A stretch of 17,881 nucleotides of DNA from Nitrospirota bacterium (GCA_004298625.1 SCSY01000173.1:1-17881); one strand, 5' to 3'. Shown: positions 6,177-13,917, counted from the first letter of the stretch. Translations and numbers: made by a program. The notes: generated by a model not told the origin, from the sequence alone.

Positions 6177-8798
6177 TTGTTTTATTATATCGTACACTGC
6201 CTCAAGCGCCTTGTCCAGTTTTTCAATATCTTTTGTTCCGCCTTCTGCCATCTCCGGTTTACCGCCGCCTCTGCCGCCCGCGAGTTGGGCAACCTCTTTA
6301 AGTATCTCTCCTGCCTTAATTTTATTTGTGAGGTCGTTTGTCACCATTGACAGTATAGCCGCTTCTCCGTTTGAAACAGAAGCAAGAACAACGACTCCGG
6401 AGCCGAGTTTTTCTTTTAGGTTGTCGGCAAGAACCCTCAAGTCCTTTTTTTCAAGGCCGTCAACCCTGCAGGAAATAACCTTTATGCCATTAATATCTCT
6501 GGCCTTGTCTATAAGTGATGCCGAGCTTTCAGAAGCAGCCTTTCCTTTAAGTCTTTCTACCTCTCTTTCGAGATCCTTCAAGTCGGTGATAAGCTTTTCT
6601 ATTCTCTCGGACGGCTTATCGGTCTTAAGCATGTCTGAGATTCTTCTGAGTTCATTTTCTTTTTCCCTGAGATGCCCGAATGCAGCGGCTCCTGTTAATG
6701 CCTCTATCCTTCTTATGCCTGATGCAACGCTTCCTTCTGAAAGAATAACAAAGGGGCCTATATCCCCTGTTGCCTTGCAATGTGTGCCGCCGCAAAGTTC
6801 AGAGCTGAATCCGGGAACTTTAACAACCCTTACTGTCTCGCCGTATTTTTCCCCGAACAAGGCCATCGCACCCGATGCAATTGCCTCTTTTATATCCATA
6901 ACCGTGATTTCAACGCCGATGTTTTCGAGTATCTGTTGGTTGACCACGTCTTCAATCTCTTCTATCTCGGCAGCGCTGAGAGAAAAGAAATGCGTAAAAT
7001 CAAATCTCAGCCTGTCGGGCGCAACCAACGAGCCCGCCTGTTTAACATGCTCTCCGACTATGTTTCTAAGTGACGTCTGGAGCAGATGAGTCGCGGTATG
7101 ATTCCTCATCACGGCTTTCCTCTTCTGAACATCCACTGTGCAATTAACTTTATCCCAGACCTTTAATTTCCCCTCTTTAATTTTTATTATGTGCGAATGC
7201 AGCCCCTCAATGGCCTTTTTTGTATCTGTAACCAGCGCCCTTAGTCCATCGGATGTTATCTCGCCGGTATCTCCAACCTGTCCTCCTGATTCGCCGTAAA
7301 AAGGGGTTTTATCCAGGAATATCTCTACCACTTCGCCTCTTAACGCCTCCTTGATAATCTTCCCTTCCTTTAATATAGCCTTAACAACCGACGCTGAATG
7401 AAATGATTCATAACCTATAAATTCCGTTTTACCTATTTCTGAAAGCAGTTCTCTGTATATGGATGAAACAGCCTCTTCTTCACCAACCCAGGCAGCCCTG
7501 GCCCTCTCCCTCTGCATCTCCATTTCTTTATGGAATCCTTCATCATCCAGAACCAGATGATTATCAGATGCGATATCGCGCGCCAGGTCCACAGGGAAAC
7601 CGAATGTATCATACAGCCTGAATATCTCATCGCCGGGAACGGATTTTAAGCCCGCCTTCTTTGCATCGGCAATCACCTCGTCCATTATCCTCATGCCCTG
7701 CTCAAGCGTCCTGGAAAAACGCTCTTCTTCGAATCTCAAAACTTTTGAAGCCCTTTCTTTTTCATCTATAAGTTCCGGATATATTTCTCCCATAAATTCT
7801 GCAACAGGCTCAATGAGTTTATAAAGAACAGGCTCGCCGATGCCGAGCATCTTTGCATGTCTTGAAGCCCTCCTGAGAATCCTCCTTAAAACATATCCTC
7901 TTCCGTCATTGGAAGGCATCAGGCCGTCCGATATCAGAAATGCTATCGCCCTTATATGATCCGCTATCACCCGTATGGATGCGTCATCGGATTCATTCCT
8001 GCCGTATTTCCGGCCTGAGAGAGACTCTGTCTCTGATATTACCGAAGAGAAAAGGTCTGTATCGAAGTTGTTCAGCTTCCCCTGCAGAACTGCGGATATC
8101 CTCTCAAGACCCATCCCGGTGTCAATGCTCGGTTTGGGCAGGGGAGTGAGATTGCCGGACCCGTCCCTGTTGAACTGCATAAATACAAGGTTCCAGAGTT
8201 CGAGGAACCTATCGCAGTCGCAGCCTACCTTGCACTCGGCCTTGCCGCATCCTACATTTTCGCCCTGATCAATGATTATCTCGGAACATGGTCCGCATGG
8301 CCCTGTGTCTCCCATCTGCCAGAAATTATCCTTTGCTCCGAGCCTCACAATCCTGTCTGAGGGCAAACCTGTTAATTCGAGCCACAGCCTCTCAGCTTCA
8401 TCGTCTTTCTCGTATACGGATACCCAGAGTCTATCTTTCGGGAGTTTGTAGATTTCGGTAAGAAGTTCCCACGCAAAGAGTATCGCATCCTTTTTAAAAT
8501 AGTCGCCGAAAGAGAAATTGCCGAGCATCTCAAAAAAGGTATGATGCCTTGCGGTATGACCAACATTTTCAAGGTCATTGTGTTTGCCTCCGGCCCTCAG
8601 GCATTTCTGGCATGAAACAGCCCTCGTATAAGTCCTCTTCTCTTCGCCGAGGAAAATCGCCTTGAACTGCACCATGCCTGCATTTGTAAACAGGAGGGTG
8701 GGGTCGTTCCTGGGAATAAGAGAGAAACTCTTTATGCGTTCATGGCCCTTGGAGAGAAAATAATCAAGGAATGCCCTTCTTATCTCTTTGCTCTTCAT
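6135..8798 (-). CDS. alaS: Alanine-tRNA ligase
   Basis: This is a full-length AlaRS of 887 residues (the family is usually 870-890). It charges tRNA-Ala with alanine and hydrolyses mischarged Ser and Gly. The class II catalytic core is N-terminal (RAFLDYF, then motif 2 around CLRAGGKHNDLENVG, 66-80). A Cys-rich insert (C184, C189, C193, C195) precedes RFLELWN, as in many bacterial AlaRS. The tRNA-binding region includes GRGYVLRRILRRASRH (299-314). The editing domain has HTATH (567-571) and CGGTHC (669-674), which together bind zinc. The C-terminal C-Ala domain has GGRGGGKPEMAEGG. The last residues, VKVKAEVKGNQS, are encoded by an inverted hexamer repeat and look like a late extension. It lies 17 bases after a small lipoprotein gene in the recA-recX cluster, a common position for alaS. 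Confidence 0.98.
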   Translation of the reverse strand: MKSKEIRRAFLDYFLSKGHERIKSFSLIPRNDPTLLFTNAGMVQFKAIFLGEEKRTYTRAVSCQKCLRAGGKHNDLENVGHTARHHTFFEMLGNFSFGDYFKKDAILFAWELLTEIYKLPKDRLWVSVYEKDDEAERLWLELTGLPSDRIVRLGAKDNFWQMGDTGPCGPCSEIIIDQGENVGCGKAECKVGCDCDRFLELWNLVFMQFNRDGSGNLTPLPKPSIDTGMGLERISAVLQGKLNNFDTDLFSSVISETESLSGRKYGRNESDDASIRVIADHIRAIAFLISDGLMPSNDGRGYVLRRILRRASRHAKMLGIGEPVLYKLIEPVAEFMGEIYPELIDEKERASKVLRFEEERFSRTLEQGMRIMDEVIADAKKAGLKSVPGDEIFRLYDTFGFPVDLARDIASDNHLVLDDEGFHKEMEMQRERARAAWVGEEEAVSSIYRELLSEIGKTEFIGYESFHSASVVKAILKEGKIIKEALRGEVVEIFLDKTPFYGESGGQVGDTGEITSDGLRALVTDTKKAIEGLHSHIIKIKEGKLKVWDKVNCTVDVQKRKAVMRNHTATHLLQTSLRNIVGEHVKQAGSLVAPDRLRFDFTHFFSLSAAEIEEIEDVVNQQILENIGVEITVMDIKEAIASGAMALFGEKYGETVRVVKVPGFSSELCGGTHCKATGDIGPFVILSEGSVASGIRRIEALTGAAAFGHLREKENELRRISDMLKTDKPSERIEKLITDLKDLEREVERLKGKAASESSASLIDKARDINGIKVISCRVDGLEKKDLRVLADNLKEKLGSGVVVLASVSNGEAAILSMVTNDLTNKIKAGEILKEVAQLAGGRGGGKPEMAEGGTKDIEKLDKALEAVYDIIKQQVKVKAEVKGNQS

Positions 8799-8815
8799 GA
8801 ATAATATCTCAGACT

Positions 8816-9157
8816 CTAATCATTTTTCATCACACCGGGTTCATTGGATATGATATGCGTGAGTTTTCCGTCAATAAATACAAGCTTTGTCTTAAAAATA
8901 CCGCTTCTCGAATATATCCATTCTTCCCTGTATTTGCCGTCTTCCGTGGGCTGGAGTATGTTTATCGTTGCAGGCGAACTCCATGCATATCTTACCTGCT
9001 GCTGCGTCATGCCTGTTATGACTTCCGCATGCTTGATATGATCCTGTATCGGCTGCGGGAACCCTTTTATTTCATCCGGTGAATACCTTGCGGATTCGAC
9101 GCAACCCACCTGGATTACAAGCAGCAGTATCCCGAAGATTAACAAATTCTTTCTCAT
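8816..9157 (-). CDS. Small BamE/SmpA-like lipoprotein
   Basis: The 113-residue product starts with MRKNLLIFGILLLVIQVGC, a signal peptide ending at C19. The lipobox is weak (Q at -3 where L is usual), so lipidation is likely but not certain. The mature part has ITGMTQQQVRYAWSSPATIN followed by a strand-rich EEWIYSRSGIFKTKLVFIDGKL. This is the helix then beta-hairpin layout of BamE/SmpA-like proteins, where GMTxxQV starts the fold. BamE is a lipoprotein of the outer-membrane beta-barrel assembly machine; this is more likely a paralogue of the same fold than BamE itself. Its start codon overlaps the recX stop by four bases (ATGA), with GAGGAAG upstream in recX, so it is translationally coupled. 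Confidence 0.7.
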   Translation of the reverse strand: MRKNLLIFGILLLVIQVGCVESARYSPDEIKGFPQPIQDHIKHAEVITGMTQQQVRYAWSSPATINILQPTEDGKYREEWIYSRSGIFKTKLVFIDGKLTHIISNEPGVMKND

Positions 9158-9657
9158 GCTTCTTCCTCCTTTATTTTGAATTGTTTTAAAATCTGCATTA
9201 TTGTATCAAAAGAATACCCTTTTCTCAGTAAAAATCTCCACAATTTTCCCTTGGCCTCCTTAGCGGAATAATTCCCCATAGTTCTGAGTTTTTTGTCCAC
9301 AAGTTTGTGAGCCCTTGCTATTTCCTCGTGGTCCATGTCCGTGCAGATATCTTTTATTATTTCTTCTGACAGACCCCTGCTCCTGAGGAACAGATGGACA
9401 CCCTGCCTCCCAAGTAATTTTACATCTTCGGCAGTCCTCTTAAGCGATACGGCAAGCGCTGAATCATTTATAAATCCTTTCTCTGTCAGATGACTCATAG
9501 TATGCCGGACAGCCTCTTCAGAGAAACCTTTTCTTTGCAACCGCTCCCTTAATTCTTTTTCACTCCTGTCCCGGTAACTTAAAAGCCGGTAAGCATGCCG
9601 AACCGCCCCGATTTTATCGGGGTTCAAATCTGCCCTGCCTTTAACCCGTAGTTGCAT
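9154..9657 (-). CDS. recX: RecA regulatory protein RecX
   Basis: The 167-residue protein is of normal RecX length and is built of three-helix repeats: LLSYRDRSEKELRERLQRKGFSEEAV, then LTEKGFINDSALAVSLKRTAED, and a C-terminal GKLWRFLLRKGYSFDTIMQIL. RecX binds along the RecA filament groove and limits or modulates recombination and the SOS response. It lies downstream of recA but is separated from it by the pilT-family gene. The ATG has only a weak AAGG in front; an in-frame TTG ten codons later (codon 9625-9627) would remove the part encoded by the palindrome at 9606-9622 only partly. I keep the ATG. Its stop overlaps the lipoprotein start. Confidence 0.9.
   Translation of the reverse strand: MQLRVKGRADLNPDKIGAVRHAYRLLSYRDRSEKELRERLQRKGFSEEAVRHTMSHLTEKGFINDSALAVSLKRTAEDVKLLGRQGVHLFLRSRGLSEEIIKDICTDMDHEEIARAHKLVDKKLRTMGNYSAKEAKGKLWRFLLRKGYSFDTIMQILKQFKIKEEEA
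9606..9622. repeat. Perfect palindrome CCCCGAT-TTT-ATCGGGG inside the recX 5' end
   Basis: A 7-bp perfect stem with a TTT loop encodes NPDKIG near RecX residues 12-17. Such CCCCGAT...ATCGGGG hairpins are usually found between genes in related bacteria. Here one is within or at the start of recX and could lower recX expression relative to the genes upstream. Confidence 0.5.
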
Positions 9658-9696
9658 TGCCTTTATAATTTCAGGTACCGGTGTACAACAAGGAAT

Positions 9697-10848
9697 CTAC
9701 TTTGCGAATCTCTCGATCTTCATCTGATCCTTCTGAGCCTTCTGATCCTTAGGCGATTCATAAGTAAGGTCGCTGGTTGACTGAATGCCTTTTACCCTAA
9801 GAGCAAAGTCATCAGGGTTGGTTGCGCCTCTTAAAGCATCTTCATAAGTTATGAGTTCTGATTTATAAAGGCCGAAAAGCGACTGGTCAAACGTTTGCAT
9901 ATTATAGTGAACAGCGCCCTGAGCAATCACGTCCGGAAGCATCTTTGTCTTATCAGGGTCAAGGATGCATTCCTTAACTGTTATTGTAGCTACAAGTATC
10001 TCAGCTGCCGGAACCCTGCCCTTGCCATCCGCCCTCGGCATAAGTCTCTGCGAGATTATTCCCTTAAGGGAAGAAGAAAGCTGTGTCCTGACCTGTTTAT
10101 GCTGATACGGCGGGAAGACCGAGATAATCCTGTTTACTGTCTCTGCCGCGTCAATTGTATGAAGCGTGCTGAACACGAGATGTCCTGTTTCAGCGGCAGT
10201 GAGACATATCTGGATTGTCTCAAAGTCGCGCATCTCGCCCACGAGTATGACGTCGGGGTCCTGCCTGAGCGCCGCCCTGAGGGCCTTTGCGAAAGACTCG
10301 GTGTCTGCGCCGACCTCTCTCTGGTTTATAATGCTCCTCTTGTCCCTGTGCAGAAACTCTATCGGGTCTTCTATTGTTATAATATTATTTGTTCGGTTGG
10401 TATTGATATAATCAATCATCGAAGCAAGGGTTGTTGATTTACCGCTGCCTGTTGTTCCTGTGACAAGTATAAGACCGCGCGACTCCATAGCTATCTTTTT
10501 AAGGACCTCAGGCATCTGAAGCTCCTCTATAGTCGGAATATTTACAGGGATTACCCTGAAGACAATACCGACAGCGCCCCTCTGAATAAATACATTGCAC
10601 CTGAACCTGCCGAGCCCAGGCACACTGTAGGCAAGATCCAGATCATTTTTCTTCTTAAACAGCTCCCTCTGTCCCGGACTCATTACAGAAAACGCAAGCT
10701 TTAAGGAATCTTCGGGAGCAATTTTCGAAGTGGAGGGCATTGGCCTTAATTCGCCGTGAACTCTCATTATAGGTGGAGAGCCGACCTTTATATGAAGGTC
10801 CGATGCACTCTGCGAAACAGCAATCTTAAGGAGTTCATTTACTTCCAT
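9697..10848 (-). CDS. Type IV pilus retraction ATPase, PilT/PilU family
   Basis: The 383-residue hexameric secretion ATPase-type protein has SASDLHIKVG (14-23), Walker A GTTGSGKST (131-139), the Asp box ITIEDPIEF (157-165), Walker B VILVGEMRD (200-208) and the His box TGHLVFSTLHT (221-231). PilT disassembles the pilin fibre and powers twitching, DNA uptake and surface sensing. The C-terminus has YNMQTFDQSLFGLYKSELITYEDAL, resembling PilU, and I do not see the AIRNLIRE motif of canonical PilT. A PilU-like accessory retraction ATPase is therefore possible. The last residues include KDQKAQKDQ, encoded by a triple 9-bp repeat. It lies between recA and recX, with no other pilus gene in the window. 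Family sure, PilT versus PilU not. Confidence 0.9.
   Translation of the reverse strand: MEVNELLKIAVSQSASDLHIKVGSPPIMRVHGELRPMPSTSKIAPEDSLKLAFSVMSPGQRELFKKKNDLDLAYSVPGLGRFRCNVFIQRGAVGIVFRVIPVNIPTIEELQMPEVLKKIAMESRGLILVTGTTGSGKSTTLASMIDYINTNRTNNIITIEDPIEFLHRDKRSIINQREVGADTESFAKALRAALRQDPDVILVGEMRDFETIQICLTAAETGHLVFSTLHTIDAAETVNRIISVFPPYQHKQVRTQLSSSLKGIISQRLMPRADGKGRVPAAEILVATITVKECILDPDKTKMLPDVIAQGAVHYNMQTFDQSLFGLYKSELITYEDALRGATNPDDFALRVKGIQSTSDLTYESPKDQKAQKDQMKIERFAK
9724..9750. repeat. Three tandem 9-bp repeats in the PilT-family gene tail
   Basis: CTGATCCTT, CTGAGCCTT and CTGATCCTT follow each other without a gap, with one base differing in the middle copy. On the - strand they encode KDQ-KAQ-KDQ. 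The array lies after the conserved ATPase fold, so copy number changes would probably be tolerated. Confidence 0.8.
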
Positions 10849-10885
10849 CTCTTCCTCCGCTAATCTTATATATTCTGTTCATGCC

Positions 10886-11914
10886 CTATTTCCTGAGATT
10901 AAGGATTTCTACAATTTTATCCTCTATCTCTTTTGCCTTCTCAGGATTGCCCTTCAGGAATTCCTTTGCGTTTTCTCTTCCCTGTCCGATCCTGTTGCCG
11001 CCATAGCTGTACCAGGCGCCTGACTTCTCGATGATGCCCTTTTCAACGCCGATATCCACAAGTTCGCCTGCCCTTGAAATGCCCTCATTATAATATATGT
11101 CAAACTCCGCCTGCCTGAAAGGCGGCGCAACCTTATTCTTCACAACCTTAACCCTTACCCTCCCGCCTATAACTTCCTGATTGTCCTTTATAGCATCTAT
11201 CCTTCTTATATCGAGTCTCATCGAAGAATAAAACTTAAGCGCATTTCCGCCGGTCGTTGTCTCGGGGTTTCCAAACATCACGCCTATCTTCATGCGTATC
11301 TGGTTTATGAAAACAACTGTCGTAAGGGATTTCGAGATTGCCGCAGTAAGTTTCCTCAATGCCTGACTCATAAGCCTTGCCTGAAGGCCGGGAAGGGAAT
11401 CGCCCATCTCGCCTTCTATCTCTGCCTTCGGAACAAGCGCCGCAACAGAATCTATTACAACAATATCAACAGCGCCGCTTCTTACCAGGGCCTCGGCAAC
11501 TTCAAGAGCCTGCTCTCCTGTATCGGGCTGTGATATCAGCAGGTCTTCGACCTTTACACCCAGTTTTGCCGCATAGCTTGTATCAAGCGCATGTTCTGCG
11601 TCAACAAAAGCAGCTGTCCCTCCGGTCTTTTGAGCCTGGGCTATTGCGTTCAGGGCAAGGGTAGTTTTACCTGATGACTCAGGCCCGTAAATCTCAACAA
11701 CCCTTCCTCTCGGATAGCCGCCAATGCCTGTTGCCATATCAAGGGTTATAGAGCCTGTGGGTATAACCTGAATCCCCTCTGCAATCTCCCCTGCACCGAG
11801 CCTCATTATTGCGCCTTTTCCAAAATTCTTTTCTATCTGAGATATCGCCATCTCAAGCGCCTTTGTCTTGTCTTTATCCTTATCTTTGTCCCTGCTCACC
11901 GCTTCCTTGCTCAT
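10886..11914 (-). CDS. recA: Recombinase RecA
   Basis: This is a complete RecA of 342 residues, slightly shorter than the E. coli protein because the acidic C-terminal tail is short. It forms the ATP-dependent filament on single-stranded DNA for recombination and for LexA cleavage. Walker A is GPESSGKT (77-84) and Walker B is VVIDS (152-156). Loop L2 is in GNPETTTGGNALKFY, and the MAW-type motif lies around FINQIRMKIGVMFG. The N-terminal segment has an unusual KDKDKDK run (10-16) encoded by a near-repetitive hexanucleotide. It follows thpR by 17 bases, is cotranscribed with it and precedes the pilT-family gene. No LexA-box-like operator is visible directly upstream, consistent with transcription from a distal promoter. 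Confidence 0.98.
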   Translation of the reverse strand: MSKEAVSRDKDKDKDKTKALEMAISQIEKNFGKGAIMRLGAGEIAEGIQVIPTGSITLDMATGIGGYPRGRVVEIYGPESSGKTTLALNAIAQAQKTGGTAAFVDAEHALDTSYAAKLGVKVEDLLISQPDTGEQALEVAEALVRSGAVDIVVIDSVAALVPKAEIEGEMGDSLPGLQARLMSQALRKLTAAISKSLTTVVFINQIRMKIGVMFGNPETTTGGNALKFYSSMRLDIRRIDAIKDNQEVIGGRVRVKVVKNKVAPPFRQAEFDIYYNEGISRAGELVDIGVEKGIIEKSGAWYSYGGNRIGQGRENAKEFLKGNPEKAKEIEDKIVEILNLRK

Positions 11915-11931
11915 CCTGCCTCCTTCTTAAT

Positions 11932-12501
11932 CTATAGTTCCTTGCCAATAGGTATTTCGATTAACCTGAAATGCTCTGCCCCGCCCGGTTTCAACTCACT
12001 CTTCATTAGGGCTATATTTTTCACCTCTATCTTACCAAAATCAACCGCCTTAAGTGTAGACAATTCCCTTATCAAAACATCTTTATTTTTGGAAGACCTT
12101 ATCCTGCCGATTGTAAGATGCGGCCTGAACTCCCTGTCATCAGTTTCAAAGCCAAATTCCTTCAGCGCCTCATCCATATCCCTCTGGAGCTTTATTATTT
12201 CCTCCGAATCGTTTATGCCGAGCCATATAACACGCGGATATTTTATGTTAGGGAATACGCCTGCGCCGGATATCCGAATATCAAAACTATTGTGCAGTCT
12301 CGTGATTTCTGAAAGCCTTTTGCTTATATCAGGGACTATTTTTTCAGGAGTGTCTCCTAAAAATTTCAAGGTGAGATGAAGATTCTTTGACGGAATCCAT
12401 TTCACATCCGCCTTTGTCTCCATGAGTTTTGCGACATACTCATCTATCGTCTTTTTAATCTCATCAGGAAGTTCAATAGCTACAAAGCACCTCAGATCCA
12501 T
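11932..12501 (-). CDS. thpR: RNA 2',3'-cyclic phosphodiesterase (2H phosphoesterase)
   Basis: The 189-residue 2H-family protein carries the two defining motifs HLTLKFLG (from H42) and HLTIGRI (from H128). These provide the two His-Thr pairs that open 2',3'-cyclic phosphates; older names are 2'-5' RNA ligase or LigT. The cellular substrate is uncertain, with tRNA halves or RNA cyclic ends as candidates. I chose the ATG at 12501 rather than 12519. The chosen start gives the usual MDLRCFVAIELP beginning and a GGAG 12 bases upstream, while the longer form would add six unusual residues (MEICIG). The gene overlaps the end of pgpA by 10 bases. The pgpA-thpR-recA order is common in bacteria, normally with cinA between pgpA and thpR, which is absent here. 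Confidence 0.9.
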   Translation of the reverse strand: MDLRCFVAIELPDEIKKTIDEYVAKLMETKADVKWIPSKNLHLTLKFLGDTPEKIVPDISKRLSEITRLHNSFDIRISGAGVFPNIKYPRVIWLGINDSEEIIKLQRDMDEALKEFGFETDDREFRPHLTIGRIRSSKNKDVLIRELSTLKAVDFGKIEVKNIALMKSELKPGGAEHFRLIEIPIGKEL

Positions 12502-12950
12502 ACCGATACAAATCTCCATATCTGAAGAACCGCATTTGTATATGCAGCCGCCATTATATCGTCGGCCATTATTCCAAAACCACCGCCGATTTTTTCAAGC
12601 CTTCTTATTGGAGGAGGTTTAATTATATCGAAAATCCTGAACAGGAAAAAAGCCGCAATTAAGTAACTCGGGTTAACCGGCAGAAACAATACTGAAATCA
12701 AATACCCCGCAAATTCATCAATCACTACACAGCCCGGATCTTTTTTATTGAAAACCTTCTCTGCCCTGGTTGATGATACAATGCCTGTGACTACAAAAAA
12801 AACAGCTAAAGCAATTTGCAAGGGCAAAGACGGTTTAAGAATAAAAAAAAATCCTACAGCTGCCAGAGTGCCGAACGTCCCCGGAGCAAAGGGGATGTAG
12901 CCGATAAAACCTACTGTAGAAATGAGCTTAAAGAGCGTCGAATTTGTAAT
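12492..12950 (-). CDS. pgpA: Phosphatidylglycerophosphatase A with probable ATT start
   Basis: This 152-residue membrane protein dephosphorylates phosphatidylglycerol phosphate to phosphatidylglycerol. Conserved parts in order are GFIGYIPFAPGTFGTLAAV (14-32), VVIDEFAG (75-82), FRIFDIIKPPPI (104-115) and GGGFGIMADDIMA (122-134), the Mg-binding acidic segments of PgpA. Hydrophobic helices lie between them. The first ATG/GTG/TTG-type codon in frame is a TTG at 12827, but it lies after the conserved FAPGTFGTL motif and would remove 41 residues. Upstream there is no ATG, GTG or TTG before the in-frame stop. The codon at 12950-12948 is ATT, preceded by AAAGG about ten bases upstream, and gives a normal-length N-terminus (TNSTLFKLIST). 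I therefore place the start there. An undetected frameshift is the alternative. Confidence 0.85.
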   Translation of the reverse strand: MTNSTLFKLISTVGFIGYIPFAPGTFGTLAAVGFFFILKPSLPLQIALAVFFVVTGIVSSTRAEKVFNKKDPGCVVIDEFAGYLISVLFLPVNPSYLIAAFFLFRIFDIIKPPPIRRLEKIGGGFGIMADDIMAAAYTNAVLQIWRFVSVWI

Positions 12951-12963
12951 TTTTTGATCGCCT

Positions 12964-13383
12964 TTATTTTTGGACTTCCTTTATCTTTTCAAGAAGCGTT
13001 TCAGCCTGTATCTGAACTTCATTTATCCTGGATTTAAATTCTTCTATCTCCTTATCTTTTACAATTTTTATATCCTCTATTGCATCTTTAAGTTGGCTTA
13101 TTTCCTCGGACCTTGTCTTTATTTCCTGCTCCATGGCCTTTATCTTCTCGTCCGCCTCCATTTTTTCTTTCTGAGTTCCCTTAAGGCTATCCAGGGAAGA
13201 CGACAATTCCTGTTCCTTCTTTTTAAGGTTTTCTTCCAGCTCTTTTATCTTGCCGAATAGATCGCTTTTCTCGGCCTTAATGCTATTGAGCTCTGCCAAC
13301 GCCTTATCATAATCACTCTTCAAAACAATACACCCTGTAAGCGACACGGCTAAAAACAGAACAATAATAAATCTTGCAATCAT
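12964..13383 (-). CDS. Coiled-coil lipoprotein of unknown function
   Basis: The 139-residue product begins MIARFIIVLFLAVSLTGC, a signal peptide with a good lipobox (LTGC), so the mature protein starts at C18 and is membrane-anchored. The remainder is one long charged coiled coil (about residues 22-138) rich in E and K with regular hydrophobic spacing and no globular domain. It could span the periplasm or act as a scaffold in the manner of Lpp or TolC-accessory proteins, but I recognise no specific family. It is the first gene of the long - strand cluster. GGAGGT is placed seven bases before its ATG, and an extended -10 promoter lies just upstream. Its stop lies 13 bases before the pgpA ATT codon. 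Confidence 0.8.
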   Translation of the reverse strand: MIARFIIVLFLAVSLTGCIVLKSDYDKALAELNSIKAEKSDLFGKIKELEENLKKKEQELSSSLDSLKGTQKEKMEADEKIKAMEQEIKTRSEEISQLKDAIEDIKIVKDKEIEEFKSRINEVQIQAETLLEKIKEVQK

Positions 13384-13390
13384 CTTGCAT

Positions 13391-13396
13391 ACCTCC
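13391..13396 (-). promoter_or_regulatory. Strong ribosome binding site of the coiled-coil lipoprotein gene
   Basis: GGAGGT on the - strand lies seven bases before the ATG at 13383. It fixes that start and rules out the out-of-frame ATG at 13390. Confidence 0.7.
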
Positions 13397-13413
13397 TTGT
13401 TTTTAGTGTTTCC

Positions 13414-13422
13414 AGTATATCA
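13414..13422 (-). promoter_or_regulatory. Candidate extended -10 promoter of the pgpA-recA-alaS cluster
   Basis: The - strand reads TGATATACT, an extended -10 (TGn plus TATACT, five of six consensus). No good -35 box lies 17 bases upstream, as is usual for extended -10 promoters. The expected RNA start is about 24 bases before the lipoprotein ATG. It could drive the ten genes down to the UbiB-family gene, because gaps within the cluster are small. Confidence 0.4.
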
Positions 13423-13448
13423 CGGGCAAACCATGAAATGCCTTTCTC

Positions 13449-13868
13449 CTACTCTTCGACTATCCTGTAATGGTAGCTGATCTTTGCCGAACCTTCGAGA
13501 GTCGCCTTAACAGAGCAGTATTTTTCCATCGAGAGCTCAACAGCCTTTTTAACGGCATCGTCCGAAATATTTTTACCTTTTATTATAAACTCCAGATTTA
13601 TATCCGTAAATTTTTTCGGATAATTCTCGGCCTTTTCTCCATTCACTCTTATCTCGAGACCCTTCACATCCTGTTTTTTCTTTTTCAGTATCGAGACCAC
13701 ATCCATGCCGGAACATCCTCCGATTCCCATCAAAAGCAGTTCCATCGGCCTTGAGCCTGTGTCCTTGCCTCCGACTTCAGCATCTCCATCCATTACTAGC
13801 GCATGGCCTGACGCTGCCACAGCAACAAACTGAAGGCCGTCTACATAAGTTACTATTGTTTCCGACAT
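13449..13868 (-). CDS. OsmC/Ohr-family peroxidase-like protein
   Basis: This 139-residue cytoplasmic protein has the OsmC fold. C52 lies in MGIGGCSGMD and C118 in MEKYCSVKATL, the two redox cysteines that reduce organic hydroperoxides. The glutamate of PMELLLMGIGG is also conserved in the family. It belongs to the broad OsmC-like subgroup (YhfA-type length and motifs) rather than Ohr, whose N-terminus differs. It probably protects against peroxides or reactive thiol compounds. The ATG is preceded by GGAGGG about six bases upstream. It has its own candidate promoter, which is divergent from the tRNA promoter, and a 12-bp direct repeat in its leader. Confidence 0.9.
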   Translation of the reverse strand: MSETIVTYVDGLQFVAVAASGHALVMDGDAEVGGKDTGSRPMELLLMGIGGCSGMDVVSILKKKKQDVKGLEIRVNGEKAENYPKKFTDINLEFIIKGKNISDDAVKKAVELSMEKYCSVKATLEGSAKISYHYRIVEE

Positions 13869-13877
13869 AATGCCCTC

Positions 13878-13917
13878 CCTGAAAATTTTTAACTGCTTTA
13901 TCTATCCTGAAAATTTT
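13878..13917. repeat. Two 12-bp direct repeats in the osmC-type gene leader (possible operator)
   Basis: CCTGAAAATTTT occurs at 13878-13889 and again, identically, at 13906-13917, 28 bases apart. Each copy contains the palindrome AAAATTTT. The upstream copy overlaps the proposed -10 box and the other lies just before the ribosome binding site. This placement suits a repressor controlling the OsmC-family gene. Confidence 0.55.

Noticed and set aside
6163..7089. 308-codon open frame on the + strand antisense to alaS
   Set aside because: It is Ser/Leu-rich, as expected for the complement of a coding region, and lies wholly within a clear alaS.
12492..12827. pgpA starting at the TTG at 12827
   Set aside because: This would delete the conserved FAPGTFGTL region, which is clearly encoded in the same frame just upstream.
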